DNA of 64,000 bases from Aaosphaeria pasadenensis (taxonomy: Eukaryota > Ascomycota > Dothideomycetes > Pleosporales): NCBI GenBank assembly GCA_022813625.1, contig JAKLMB010000001.1:682001-746000 (forward strand), in the 5' to 3' direction. Made by a program: the position numbers and the translations under genes. A model generated the notes under the pieces. That model had not been told where the DNA came from. It saw only the letters and a program-made list of their open reading frames with translations, and made no database searches. Shown one piece after another: positions 46,338-58,320 of the stretch (the stretch's first letter is position 1; the number at the start of each line of letters is the position of its first letter).

Positions 46338-46721
46338 TTTTATCCGCGGTCGCGGTGGGAGAGCGGAGGAAAAGCTGGAGCAGGTGGGTTGTATGACATC
46401 TTGGATTGCGTGGCTATTTACAATAACGACTTAACTGGTATAGAAGTTTTGTGGTAGATATGTGGATTTGCTGTGAATTGTGCTGGCGTGGGTGGTGGGT
46501 GGAGGGCTTTGAATGGTGAAAGAGTCGCTTACTTTTGGAGGTGTTAGGATTCGGTCGATATGATTGGATGAGAAAGGTATATAATTGTCAAATCTATATT
46601 TACATCTAAATAAATGTATGTGTAAATGCGGGTAGAAGCTTAAGAAAGCAAGTACATTGTTCGATGAATCGCCAACAACAGAGGGTATCAGGCGACATGT
46701 GCAGGGCATTGAGTAACAAGA

Positions 46722-47611
46722 TTAAAGAGCAAGAGCAGCGGCAAGGATACCAGCAGCACCACCGACCATCGCGACAGCACCAGTAGGAAGAGCCATATGA
46801 GCAGCAGCACCAGTAGAAGAAGACGAGCTTGCAGCAGCAGTGGTTGAGGCAGGCACAGCAGTAACAGCAGAGAGAGCCTCACGCATAGAGACCATGCTGG
46901 CCTTCATGACGGTCTGAGTAGAGGTCTCAGTGCCCCAGACTCCCTCACCGAATTCCTTCGAGTTGGCCGACTGAAGAATAGTGCAAGTGATGTCGGCAGT
47001 CTTGAGCTCGCCGGTCCATTTACAGTCACCATCCACCTTCCATAGATCGGGCTTGGGGTCGGTCAAGTGGTATTCCCATGTGCTTGGACCCTGAACGATG
47101 GAATAGGGCTCGCAGGCGGGAATCTTGGGTAGTTCATCCTCATCGTCCCGGCGGAGACGTGCAGCCCTGGTGGGTGCGGGGATCGGAGTCAGTTCGATGT
47201 CGGGGACACCACTGGTCGGTGGTACATCAACGGTAGGTGTTGTTCGGATTGCAATGCCGCTGGTCGACGTTGAAGACACCAAGGTGCTTGGTGCGGCGCT
47301 CGATGAGCCACTCTCTGTCGCTTTCGCTGTTGATCGTTAGATTCAGTGGAATTCATTCGATTGGATTAAAAAATACCACTTGAGAGGAGTGACTCCAATC
47401 CTGCCTGTCCAGTGCAGGAGTTTTCGTAGGTGGTCTTATCACCTTCAGAACCCTTTATAGTAAGAGTCTGGTCCAGTCCGTTCTGCCAAAGGCGAAGGTC
47501 GAGCAAGGTGACCACGGTGGCATTCTGAGACTGGGACTGAGATTGGGATTGGGATTGGGATTGCGCAGCTACGGCGCTGGCAAGGAGAATGATGATGTTG
47601 CTGGAATGCAT
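46722..47611 (-). CDS. Predicted GPI-anchored cell-surface protein
   Basis: Two exons: 47377-47611 and 46722-47326, intron 50 nt (GTATTT/CAG); 279 aa. The N-terminus is a signal peptide (MHSSNIIILLASAVAAQ) followed by an SQ repeat of about six units. The ectodomain has Cys residues in YENSCTGQAGL, KIPACEPYSI, DGDCKWTGEL and ITCTILQSANS, which could form two disulphides. An LRRDD site before the second half is a possible Kex2-type cleavage point. A Ser/Thr/Ala stretch and a C-terminal hydrophobic tail (GAVAMVGGAAGILAAALAL) fit GPI attachment near the SSTGAAA segment. No enzyme family recognised. A wall or membrane surface role is inferred from topology only. Confidence 0.8.
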
Positions 47612-48028
47612 CTTGAAATGATATGGAAAACTATGGTAGAATTATCAAAGGAAAGTCAAAGAATTGATGAGAAACTTTGAGCTTGCTTTATTCAAATGAT
47701 TGTAATTGTGAGGATGGTTCTATACTATACTACGGTGGACTTTTCTCCTTCTTTAAATCATGAAGCAATTGCGGCCGTGCCGTATGTTCGTGCGAGAAGG
47801 ATATTTGAGAGTTCCAGTGCCTTTGGGGCGGAGAGTTCCCACACGCACGATACAGGTATGCAGGTACAATACTCAGATTTCCGCAAGGAGGGCTGTACAA
47901 GCAAAATAACTAAACTGGGACGAAAAGGTCGCTAAGCATATTAATTTTGCAACCTTAAGCTTACGATCCTTCCACCATGGATTGCCATTTGTGGCTCAGT
48001 ACACAGTCACGACCGTATGTCCCCTGGC

Positions 48029-48054
48029 CTAACTCGTTTACCTGAACGGGTTAG
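48029..48054. repeat. Short inverted repeat
   Basis: CTAACTCGTT and AACGGGTTAG are complementary with one mismatch, around a 6-nt loop. It is a palindromic site or a weak hairpin. Confidence 0.6.
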
Positions 48055-48463
48055 TTAGCGTCGGGCGTAACCAATTAGCGCTGTGAGGCTGAATCACCAT
48101 GCTTCCCACCAATAGTGTGGTGGATTCAAAGTTGGCCTTCAGGGACTGTTGGAGCATGGCAACACTTTGAACAAGTCATACTACGAATTCGGATAGCTGA
48201 AAGGTCGGGTAATTCGGAAGTCACACCTGTTGTACCAACATTCGAGTAACTGTAGTTTTGGAAGGACTGCAGCAAGTTGTCTTGTAAGAATTAAGGGGTT
48301 TTGCCATGGCAGACCCATACTAAAGTGGAAGGACGTTGTGTGCATGATTACTCCGATCGCCCGGAAGATAGCATGATCCTACTGCATTTCTGCAGACCCT
48401 TGTACTCAATGACTATCGGATGCATTGAGCTCAATCATGCATTGCGGGTTGGACATTGAGCAC

Positions 48464-48531
48464 GTAGCAACCTTTGCGATCACTGCACTGTGAGAATGTA
48501 GCAACCGGTGCGAACACTGCACTATGAGAAT
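48464..48531. repeat. 34-bp tandem duplication
   Basis: Two adjacent 34-bp units starting GTAGCAACC and ending GAGAAT, differing at four or five positions. A third unit begins (GTAG) but is not continued. Confidence 0.85.
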
Positions 48532-50064
48532 GTAGATCCGCGCGATTCGTCCGGGGTGTCATACTTATTTCCACCAACGCATGTCCTTATTGCAATGGCG
48601 AAGGGGATGGAAATTATTTGTCTCACACGTTCTGTTGATCGGCGGTGGTGGTTCGTCAGAACAATATTATCAGTCGTTAGCAGCCATCAGATAGGAAATG
48701 ATTTAGATTTGGGGATTTATGCTTAGGTAGTATTCGTACGATATTCGTACAAACTCGTCCATTAGTAGTGCGCATGTAGAGTTACAAAGTGAAAATCAAT
48801 CCGTTTTCGGAAACAAGTCTCGAGGAGATTACCGTGCACTTGTCTTGTATGCCTCCAATGAATTGTTGCTTGACAATCCCTTGTCATCTGATAGCCAATA
48901 ATTAACTCGCACGATCACCGCAATCGCAAGAGAAGACAGAAAAGGAAGAACGCCCCTCTCAGGATATAATTACTGTGGTGATTTGCGCATTGCACCCCTC
49001 TAAGAGCACTGCCTAGAACGGAACTTTCATATATTCTTAGCTGTAGGCAACGGAAAATGATATGTGACCCTACAATTAGTAAAACGCAGAAAGGGTTCGT
49101 GCATAGCCCCCGACATTAATCCGTTGAAACTGCATTCAAACATCATTGCGTGAACGGCATCGTACCTAAACTCGCGCACGAGAAATATTCAAGCCAAAGA
49201 AAAAAGCAATCTTGAAAAATCGAGGCGGATTTCTTGTGGGCGCGGGGCAATTCGGTCAAAGGGTGCCTCGGAGCTCTTAAACACACGCGGGGAATGGCGG
49301 GCCTTACCAGGCGTATCAGCACGGCTATTTAGATTGGCGAGAAGAGTCATCTCTGAGGTGAAGGCGGCAGAAAGCTGGATGGCGTTCGTTCTACGTTTCA
49401 GATATCCGAAACGCGATGATCTATGTCGTTTTGAATGTAGAATCCATGGTGTCACAACGGACATCCACCGTGGGAAGATTCTGCAGCCAAGAGGATTCAT
49501 TTCACCCTATCATTGATTGGATCCCCGAACCAACTTGAAAGATTTGGAAAATGGTCAGATCAGACCAAGCCGACCCAACAATACGGTCCATAACATGCTG
49601 CATACAAGCAGGTCAGTTGGTCCTCAATTGGTCCTGGGTGATGAACACTGCAGCTGGCGGCTTATGCCTCTCTTTGACCACCAGGAGTCGACTAAATTGC
49701 TATAGCCATCAATGGCATACGTGCGAGCTATCGCCCATCATTATATATAGCAAGGAAAAAGTGGCATATTATCATTGTTGTCGCGATATATTGATACCAC
49801 GGCAAGGCTGAAATCTTTCTATAGGTACATATGACTGGGGAAGCTAAGCGCAACGGTCAGCTTTCTGCAGGCCACGATGAGGCTGACAAGCTCATGTCTG
49901 GAGTCTATTTAAGCTTTCCGACTAATAGGTGTACGCCTGGGGCACAGTGATGCCTGGGTCGACCTGTGCACCAGGTTTTATTCCTTCCAGAAGCACCCCC
50001 ATTACAGCCTCCTATCTCCACCCTGTCGTCGAACCGCTTCGTGTGGGAGAAGAATAAGCATACA

Positions 50065-50100
50065 CGTGATAAAGAATGGCATCGTGATAAAGAATGGCAT
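50065..50100. repeat. 18-bp perfect tandem duplication
   Basis: CGTGATAAAGAATGGCAT occurs twice back to back without mismatch. Confidence 0.9.
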
Positions 50101-52998
50101 CTTATGAGCGCCAGGGTGTGCCCCATACAGCGTGGAGAACGATGGCGATTGTGGAAAGGGGTGCGATCCGATAATTCAGGCGAAGCCGATAGTTGATGGT
50201 GTGTAATACGGCATCTCCTGACATCGAGGGTGATTTGGCTGTATCATTCAGTAACAAACTACCCGTACGAATGCCGAGTGCAGACACTGTCATTGCAGAA
50301 TGTCTTCATTCTTTACAACTTGCCGAGCCATGACCATATTCCTCAAAGAGTTGCAACAACTGATAGAGTCGATTGGAGGCGTGTCAGACTTGTGTGGCTC
50401 CAGAAACTCAGTTTCTGAATATAGACAAGCTAGAATGAGAACTTCGCTTCGCGATCTGCGCAAATGTTTTCTTGGTCTTGGAGAGTATTTGTTCTTGAGA
50501 TGTCATGGTCATATTAATGATGGTCTTGGCAGAGGCAGTGTCTTCACAAGGCGAAGTCCAGTGCCCCGGACTGGGTTGGGAAGCAGAAGTTCTCCGCAGC
50601 GTTAGGGCGAAGAGAAGATCCAACGTTGCATAACGGGTTGCGGTGTTCAAGTGACGTTGTCCAGCGCTTGGAAACAGACGCTACAACATTGTCGAGTGTG
50701 ATGGGATTCTCAGCTACGACAGGCAACGCCGGACATCCCGCGCAGCACGATTGAGAACAACACGAGCAACTATGGATAACCGAGTTCCCGGACCCCTGCT
50801 CGCCATGCAGTAAGTACAACCCCCAAGGAAATGCAAAATCGAAGAGATCCAGGTGCACGGCATGGGTCTATCACTGTAAAAGCGCCCTGGGAACGGTGGC
50901 TTCGGCAAAATCAGGGGTACTACAGAAGTAGGGACGATGTTCTGCAATATCTTCCAGGATTGTATAGTCTTGGGTTCTGTCGGGACGGCATCCTGACATC
51001 GCATGTGATCGGATATGAGCGTGTGCTGATATTCTGCATGCCCGGGAAGGGCTGTCATGATGCGGAGTAAAGCATGCCCGCGTGCAATTTCGCCAATAAG
51101 TTTTCTTCCCTATAAGCAACATCTAGCTGCCTGAGATCATACACAGTAACTAGTGGGAAATGGAATGATGTGTTTCGTTGTTGTAATTAGGAGACTCCAT
51201 AACGGTACAAGTAGTTTGAACAAATTACATTGGGCGTATACTTATCCGGGAAAGGCGTATTCCTGATCTGGGAGGCTATCAACAACGGGAACAGCTCCCC
51301 GCTTCCCATAACCTTACCTTAACTGCACATTCACTAACCACCTACCTAACCTACAACTAAACCTATACCCACACAGTATGTACTCCGTACAGTACACAGC
51401 TGCACCTAACAGTACGGACTACTCGCCTCCAGCTTCTCTCTCCCTCTCCCACGCCCTCTTCCTGGCAAGTAACTATCTCCATGTCTTCACCGCTTATTTC
51501 GATCCATTGTTCACGCCATCATCAATATGTACTGCTATTCATCAGCCCCCAAACCCTAGCTCAACTCGATGTGCCCATGTCATCTACCGTATATGCCCCA
51601 CGAATACAATACTTGTACGATGTTGGTAGCGATCCTGGCACCGTTAAGCGGGAGGGAGGGCACGTAGCCGCCCACCAGTGTGATTTGGCCCCCGCATGCA
51701 CCGCGAACCCTATTCCTCCGTGCTGACAACCGTTGAAAGCCATCTAGGTCAACGCATCGGCAACAACATGATATCCAGCATAGCTACTAGACCATACCTA
51801 TCCACCAAGATCTGTCCGTCATGCACTCGGTCCAATGATTATCTTCTGCGCCACGTCTTCCACGTTCTGCGTATCCCATGGCCAGGGGTCCCCTGCTCCA
51901 GCTGGAAACCATCGTGGCCCAATTCTCCGCCCACCAGCTGCGACCGCAGAGTTACCTTGGACTGCCTCTGGTATTCCGGCTACCTTAGCACCCGTTTCCT
52001 TACGCCCAAGCACCCATCGTGTCATTGAAGGCACTGCAGCCGCTCCGCGTAGCATAAACATTTTTGCCATTCCTTTGCCATGATGCTGCAAAGCGAGTTA
52101 CTGTATTACTGATTGCGGGGCTCCCTCAAGCGAGTTATCTCATGATACTTGTAGTCTCAGCCCTAACGTACGAGGACAGTCTACACCTTGTTTTTCGAAG
52201 GTCGGTTCGCACATAATGATAGAGAACAAGCAGAAATGACACGCGATTTGCTTCACCCAAGGTTGCTTGCTCCTAATCTAGCCATCATGCAACAGCTTCT
52301 TGCCCGTCATGCGGTACGGAGAGGTCTGTACATCACCTTGAGTCTCTAATGAACATCGAAGTTCGAGATTCACGACTATGAACATGATTGCCCAAAGGGT
52401 GGCCACTAGTCAATCGTAGCTCATGCCCCTTAAGGCTCCGTGGGCCCCAATGCCCCGCTGTCTCGGCATCCTACTTGGTATCGTTTGTACAGTATCTGCA
52501 ATGTACACATTATGTGAACAGACACTAGTCATATTTCGGGCTTTCATTGCGAATCATGGGTTTTGCGTCTCTGGAGGCGAGCATGCTTAAAGTACGCGAT
52601 GCCACGGCAAATTCTTGACTGACACAATTTTAGTCTTACCAGGATATGGAAATCAGTGGTAGGTGTAACCATTTCTCACATAATTCTCCAGAGCTTCGCA
52701 GATTGCGATGCACCCTGTGTGCGCCCCGGGGCTGTATGGCCTGCTGTTGGGCCTAGCCTAAAACTGAATTCTCACACATTCAGGGCGTAACTAGACCAGG
52801 TCCCTCCGAAGGCCACGTGACTTCTCGACGTGCGATTCTCGCACGAGAACCCTTTCCCAGGCTTCGGATATAGAGGGTATTGAACGTTTATCAATCTTCA
52901 ACATGACTGACTATATCACAGCATCGTTGTGCTACCTGGTCAAAAAACTAAATTCCTAAAGTTTTTCGTCTTCTCCACATCCGGCCCGTCGTATCAGA

Positions 52999-55363
52999 AT
53001 GTCATCGAAGAACGAATCGCGACTTGATGCACCCACGATTACTAGACGCCGACATGTTTTGGCATGTGCAAGATGTAGAGCACGCCGAGTAAAGTGCGAT
53101 CGAGCTCAACCTTCGTGCTCGAATTGTGTCAAAGCAGGATCACTATGCCAACCTGCTCAACCACAGTCAACTTCACTGCCGATACATCCACACCCTGAAA
53201 AGCGGGATTCGAGCAACTACAACCGAACACCCAGATACGACGACGAGAGTAATCCTGCCTCAAGAGAGGTTTCTGCTGCCCCATCGCCAGAAGAAGTCAA
53301 TGACTATCGGGGTATCGAAGTTCGTGGCCGATTGAATGTGGCCGATGATTCAAGCTATCTCAGTCCTTTCTCTTGGGCAGTGACCACGGAACAGGTCAGT
53401 CGGATTCTACATGTAACTTTCTCTACTGATCGTGGCATTTTAGCTCCTTGAAAATAATGACCTGTTCAGGACAAATCCGAGCAGCCCAAACCTAGGCTCA
53501 AACTTACCAAATGACTCTTGTAATGAGAGCTACCCTAACTGTCTTCCAAATGAGCCATTGCATGAGTCTCTGTTGAATGCATACCACAGCCACGTCGACC
53601 CACTAGTCCGCGTGCTTCATTGGCCGTCATTCATGGAACGAGCTCGTGCGTATCGAATGGGGTCGCTCCCAAGACACTCTCCTGCAGCAACAGAGTATCA
53701 GGCAGCCTATTTTTCGGGAGCGCCATTAGCGTCGACACCTCATGGTACTTTCAGCAGTCCATCAGTTACTCCTAACACGACTCTCCCCTCACAGCACACT
53801 CCAAGCCCAAGAACATGCACCGATGCAGCGTTCACAGCTGTTCTATACTCCGTATATTACGCCGCTGCAGTGTGCATTGTCGATAGCCCACTGGCACGGG
53901 ATTTTCAGGGAGTGGATATTAACCAGCTTACAGCCGCGTTCAAGAAGGAAGTCGAGAGTCGGGTCATGGACCTTAGTAAAAGTTCCTCCAAAAGCATAGC
54001 CATCGAGCGGCTCCAGGCAATGGTCATATATCTGGTAAGCTGAGTTAGGGCCCAATTATGGTACACTTACTAATTTCTCTTGTCAGACTGCAAATCATTG
54101 CAAGGCGGATTTGAACCTTGCATCATTGCAGCTAACCATTGCAATCCGAATAGCGCAGTCTATTGGCTTACATCGGGACCCTTCGACTTTCCAATTACGG
54201 GCAATCGATATAGAGATACGACGGCGATTATGGGCCCAGCTCTGCATCCTCGATATTCGTATCGCAGAGCAATTAGGCAATGAGCCTTCTTTACTACCTA
54301 GCTCGTACGACACCATTCTGCCACTCAGTTTAGACGACACAACTCTGGCACAAATCAATGAAAACGAAGTGTCACCTGGAACGGGAGGTGACGCGACACT
54401 CGGTACCCTCCATCAGATCGAAAATTCGCAGCACCTTCGATCGTCCTTGTCGTCAATGACCTTTTTTCTGATGCAAGCGGAGGTGGCAAGAATCATGGCT
54501 ATCTTGCTCTCCACTCGCTATCGCGCGCGAGATGCATTTGCCTTCAGCCAAGGTGGACACCCACGCCCTGACAGGCTCCATTTAATCAGTCAACTTGAGC
54601 ATCGCCTTCGGGCATTCTATCCACAGGATGCACCAAAGTCGAACAGTCCGGTGCATGCATTCAATTCAGAAGCTACAGAAGTGAACATAGCGAAAGTCAG
54701 ATTCCTCGCACGACTGCTGGAATGGAAGGACTGCTACAACAGTATGAGCGAGCAGCGGAAGGAAAGTGAGAGCTTAAGGTAAGTCTATTGATACATTACC
54801 TACCGACTCAGCTGACTCCGCATAGCATCTACCGCGATGCAATAGGTCTTTCTGCCCGCACTCTATCATTCATTCAAACACTTTCCTCGTCGCCTTTCAA
54901 ATGGTATTCCCACCAGATTAAAGATGTATACTCCTCAAGCTTCATCATCATCACCCTACTGTCCAATCATTCATTGGATACACAACTTAGTTCGCTAGGA
55001 CGCGCAGCTCTCGACCAACTTTTTCCACCTAGCTCTACAGCTCCCGTTGCCGAATGGACCAGCCCCTTCGAGCGACTCCTATTCCGGGCTAGATCACGCA
55101 GTAGCATTTCTTCCCAGCCCAACATCGCAGACTTTCAGATCTCTTCGTTGAATAACCGTCCAATAGATAGCTTTCAAGTCCAAACATCAGGAAGCCCCTG
55201 GCCTACCAGTATGCCTACATCAAGCATCACTGTCGCTCCGTTCCCATCAACAGGAAACCTATTCGAAGACTACGATACCATGATGTCGGAGTCTATGTGG
55301 GGGAGCAATATTCCGGGTATGGAAAACCCATATGGCCCCTGGGTAAGACCTGTCCCCTTTTAA
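52999..55363 (+). CDS. Zn2Cys6 fungal transcription factor
   Basis: Exons 52999-53394, 53444-54034, 54087-54778 and 54826 onward; introns 49, 52 and 47 nt. Read to the first stop (55363), the protein has 738 aa. The Zn2Cys6 binuclear cluster is Cys23-X2-Cys26-X6-Cys33-X6-Cys40-X2-Cys43-X6-Cys50, preceded by a basic RRR. A fungal-specific transcription factor middle region follows (LLNAYHSHVDPLVRVLHWPS, LASLQLTIAIRIAQSIGLHRD, IEIRRRLWAQLCILDIRIAE). It is predicted to bind CGG-containing sites in the nucleus. A GTAAGA donor at 55343, just before the stop, could instead join to a downstream open exon (55582-56142), giving 918 aa. Targets are unknown. The MFS carrier and P450 downstream are candidates by proximity only. 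Confidence 0.88.
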
Positions 55364-55581
55364 GTTTCGCATCTGTGCAATAGAGCTGTATCCGATCATA
55401 GCTGTACTTGTATTTCACTTTTTTTTCTCTTTTCTCTTTCCTTTCCTTCTTCCTGACACTAGTTGCAGGAGCAACACTGGCCACAGTGACTTTTCCTACA
55501 TCATTGCGTCATCAATTTCTCGTCAAACCATAACATTTTACTACACTACCGCCAACCGTACACGCATTAACACGTCGCCAG

Positions 55582-56142
55582 ACTGCCCACTCCTCTTCTG
55601 AACGGACAGCTCATTTCCAGAATCGCCAGGCTTCTCACTCTCCACCAGCCGCTCCCAACTATTCTAAAGGAACAAACGATCAACTCTCCGCAATCCAAGC
55701 ACTGGTATCAAAACCGACAACGAGTGCAGCTCATCATCAGTCTTTACCAATCGTCAACATTAGCGCACCAGAGAACCTAACCTCGTACGATGCCATGGAT
55801 ATGACCACTACATCATCGCATCTCATAAGCGGAAGCCGATCTCTCCCTCCCACACCCCTCCAGCCATCAACCTCCTGGCCTCTCGAGGAAATGAACCTCG
55901 CCGTCCGATCGAACAGAGAACGCTCTGTTTCCCAACCACAACAACCCAACTTCCTCGATGTCCATACCCAGAAGATCACACGCACGAAGTCGTTGACATC
56001 AACGACTAATCGCGCGCAGCATGGATCTTACCAGATGATGCATGATCCCAATCAAGGGCTCGCACCACCGATGTTTGCTCATCATCAACCTATGCATCAA
56101 ACTCACTCGCCCTTCGCAATTCATGTTGGACAGGGCATATAG
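55582..56142 (+). CDS. Candidate C-terminal exon of the Zn2Cys6 regulator
   Basis: An open frame of about 205 codons (from near 55525) ends at 56142. From a CAG acceptor at 55579-55581 it joins in phase to the Trp codon at 55340-55342 through a 239-nt intron (GTAAGA ... CAG). The encoded 186 residues are Ser/Pro/Gln/His-rich (TAHSSSERTAHFQNRQ, SLPPTPLQPSTSWPLEEMNL, MFAHHQPMHQTHSPF), like the activation tails of fungal regulators. The alternative is a separate small gene starting at the ATG at 55795. I favour the extension at about even odds. Confidence 0.45.
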   Translation, partial: TAHSSSERTAHFQNRQASHSPPAAPNYSKGTNDQLSAIQALVSKPTTSAAHHQSLPIVNISAPENLTSYDAMDMTTTSSHLISGSRSLPPTPLQPSTSWPLEEMNLAVRSNRERSVSQPQQPNFLDVHTQKITRTKSLTSTTNRAQHGSYQMMHDPNQGLAPPMFAHHQPMHQTHSPFAIHVGQGI

Positions 56143-56621
56143 ACGAGCGTTCTCTTTTCTTTCCTTTGTCTTTGTGTTTATAGATATCCAGTAGCGCTGC
56201 ATATGGTATGGTTTCATGGTTTCAGCATGGCTTTCAAAATCAGGGATTTGCCCCTCAACAGGATGACAAGGGCGTTTACTTGTAGATACGGAGGATCATA
56301 CGGTTCAATACCAAGAGGGAATGTTACAGGGGCTATCACGGCGGTTGGACGTCAGTCTTGCGATTTTTATTGCCTTGTTCATTTTTCGTAGACATTTGTC
56401 GTACAATTTGCACGACTTGGATGGAAGATGCGGTCCGTCATTATTGGTTGCATATGTACAAATGTATTACTACCGCTTGGTTTGACACATGGATACGGAG
56501 TAGTATGATAAAGAACACCCTGCCTCGGTGTCCATTAATTATCTTCATCTACTTCTCAATGTGGTAGGCAGTCACGACAAGTTCGCTTATCGGCGAGCCG
56601 TCTTAACCCCTAGCCAACTCC
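56143..56621. other. Intergenic spacer between convergent genes
   Basis: 3' regions of the regulator and the sugar-type carrier. Contains a TACGGAGTA motif at 56494. No gene seen. Confidence 0.45.
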
Positions 56622-58320
56622 CTAAACCTTTTCAACAACGACATCCTCCTTTACAGCACCGCCATCCGCATCAGCAACACTACCATTGCTGCTATCCCCA
56701 ACCACCAACTTCTCGTTGTACAACTCGTTCATGCGCTCCAGACTCCTACCCCGGCTCTCGCGAAGGAAGAAGTAGACATACGGGAAGCCAATGACGTTGA
56801 ACACGAGAAACCAGATCCAGATCTTCCACCCCACTTTTTCGAAACCGATGGGTCCGGCATACACGGTCAGGAACGCCATGAGCCATTGCGCGGACATGCT
56901 GAGACCAACGCCCGTGTGGCGGTGGCGGAGCGGCATTGTCTCCGATACGTATATGTACTGCAGCAGCGTGGTTAGTTGGGTGATATCAAAACTTGAAAAT
57001 GACACTCGGCAATGTTGGTACTGCATTCCCCAAGGTTGATTTGAGTTGGGGGCGGAATGGTTGGACTTACGGGTAGAGGCGCCCACGTTGGGGAAAAGAC
57101 AAGGATCCAACCGAAGAGCATTGCAGCCGCAGCCGCGCTCGTTTGTTTCGTATTGACGGCCAACAGCGCCACGAACAAGATCATGAAGATAGATTGTAGG
57201 GCCGAACCCCAGAGGAGCCATTTACGCCTACCGCCCTTCTCGCAGTAGATGGAACCCACGAAGGAGCCTATCGCGAGGAGGGTGGTGGCCGCGCCGGAAC
57301 AGACCGACGATGTAGAGGGCGGGAGTCCGATGTAGACTTGGAAGATGGTCGTCATGTAATAGAAGATCATGTTGATACCCATCAGGTACGCTACGCCAAC
57401 GAGGATGACGCCGTCACGGATGCGCGTTGCAGCTTTCGTCTCGCTCTTGTCGATGAAGAAGTCTGAGAACCGGAGCTTCTCGCCGACTTCTTGGTGCAGC
57501 TCCGTCTTGATCTCGCTGGCAACGCGTTCCGCGGTCGCCTCGTCGTTATAGATCTGATCGAGTACAAGTCTGCCCTCGTCTGGACGATTGCGCAAGAAGT
57601 ACCAGCGAGGTGAGTCTGCGTTGGGGAAGACGAGGACTATTGTCAGAAGCGACCAGAAGATCTGGAATGCTACGGGGAATCGCCATATGACTTGACCAGA
57701 AGCGTAGGTGAAGCCGAAATCGATCCAGTATGCACATGCCGTACCAATACAAGCGCAGCCCATGAGGATGCCGACTAGAGGGCCACGTTGCTCCGCTGTG
57801 CCAGCGGTCTCTGCGATGTAGACAGGACCAGTTGAGACCACAAACCCATTGCCAACACCCTATGGATAGTTAGGAAAGGCAGAATGCTAAGATCTATTGT
57901 ACGACTTACGATGAGAACTCGGCCTGCAATCAATTGACCCGTCGAGTAGGCAGTGCATGAAACCACGGTACCCACAATTTGGAGTGCTGCTCCCACCATA
58001 ACCCACACGCGGCGACCTTGTCGATCACTCCATGGAGAGGCAGCAATGCAGCACCCAAGCCAGGAAGCGAGCAAGAACGACGCAACTATCATGGCCGTGG
58101 TAGTTGTGTCAGGAGCCTATGCTTGGTTAGCATCATCCATGATAACTCGCATCCATCATGATATGAAGTCTTGTTGGGAGCGATGATGACATACCTTCAT
58201 AGCAGTCTGGAAGGCACTTGTCTGAAGCACACCACCAAGTACACCCGCATCCCACCCGTAAGACACGAAGCCCATACGGACACCCCATAGGACAAGTCGA
58301 GGATGCATCTTCAATGCCAT
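56622..58320 (-). CDS. MFS sugar-transporter-family carrier
   Basis: Four exons: 58195-58320, 57910-58116, 57071-57859 and 56622-56957; 485 aa, introns 78, 50 and 113 nt. The start at 58320 gives MALKMHPRLVLWGVRMGFVS and then GWDAGVLGGVLQTSAFQTAM, which is the first sugar-porter helix. Other sugar-porter marks are SDRQGRRVWVMVGA (the D-R-x-G-R-R loop), PVYIAETAGTAEQRGPL (PESPR/RG-type segment after helix 4), NADSPRWYFLRNRPDEG (PESPRW motif), GGRRKWLLWG and SETMPLRHRHTGVGL. About 12 plasma-membrane spans are expected. The substrate is probably a hexose, pentose or related polyol or acid, unknown. The protein ends in an acidic, soluble tail. Confidence 0.9.

Larger units (their letters stand above)
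45891..46721. other. Intergenic region upstream of the xylanase
   Basis: Xylanase promoter (sites listed separately) and the 3' side of the GPI-protein gene. No gene seen. Confidence 0.45.
47612..52998. other. 5.4-kb gene-poor tract
   Basis: No open frame has family features or convincing splice partners. The tract includes a 34-bp tandem repeat at 48464, an 18-bp tandem at 50065, a 10-bp inverted repeat at 48029-48054 and a TACTCCGTA motif at 51381. A CACGTG box (about 52813) lies some 185 bp before the Zn2Cys6 gene. Long-range promoter, degraded genes or old repeats are possible. I see nothing decisive. Confidence 0.45.

Noticed and set aside
48029..48054. Inverted repeat considered as a transposon terminal repeat
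   Set aside because: Both arms are adjacent (6-nt loop). No distant partner, target-site duplication or transposase was found.
51300..51370. CCTTACC/CCTAACC-like string resembling telomeric repeats
   Set aside because: Units are irregular and do not form CCCTAA arrays. It is ordinary pyrimidine-rich DNA.
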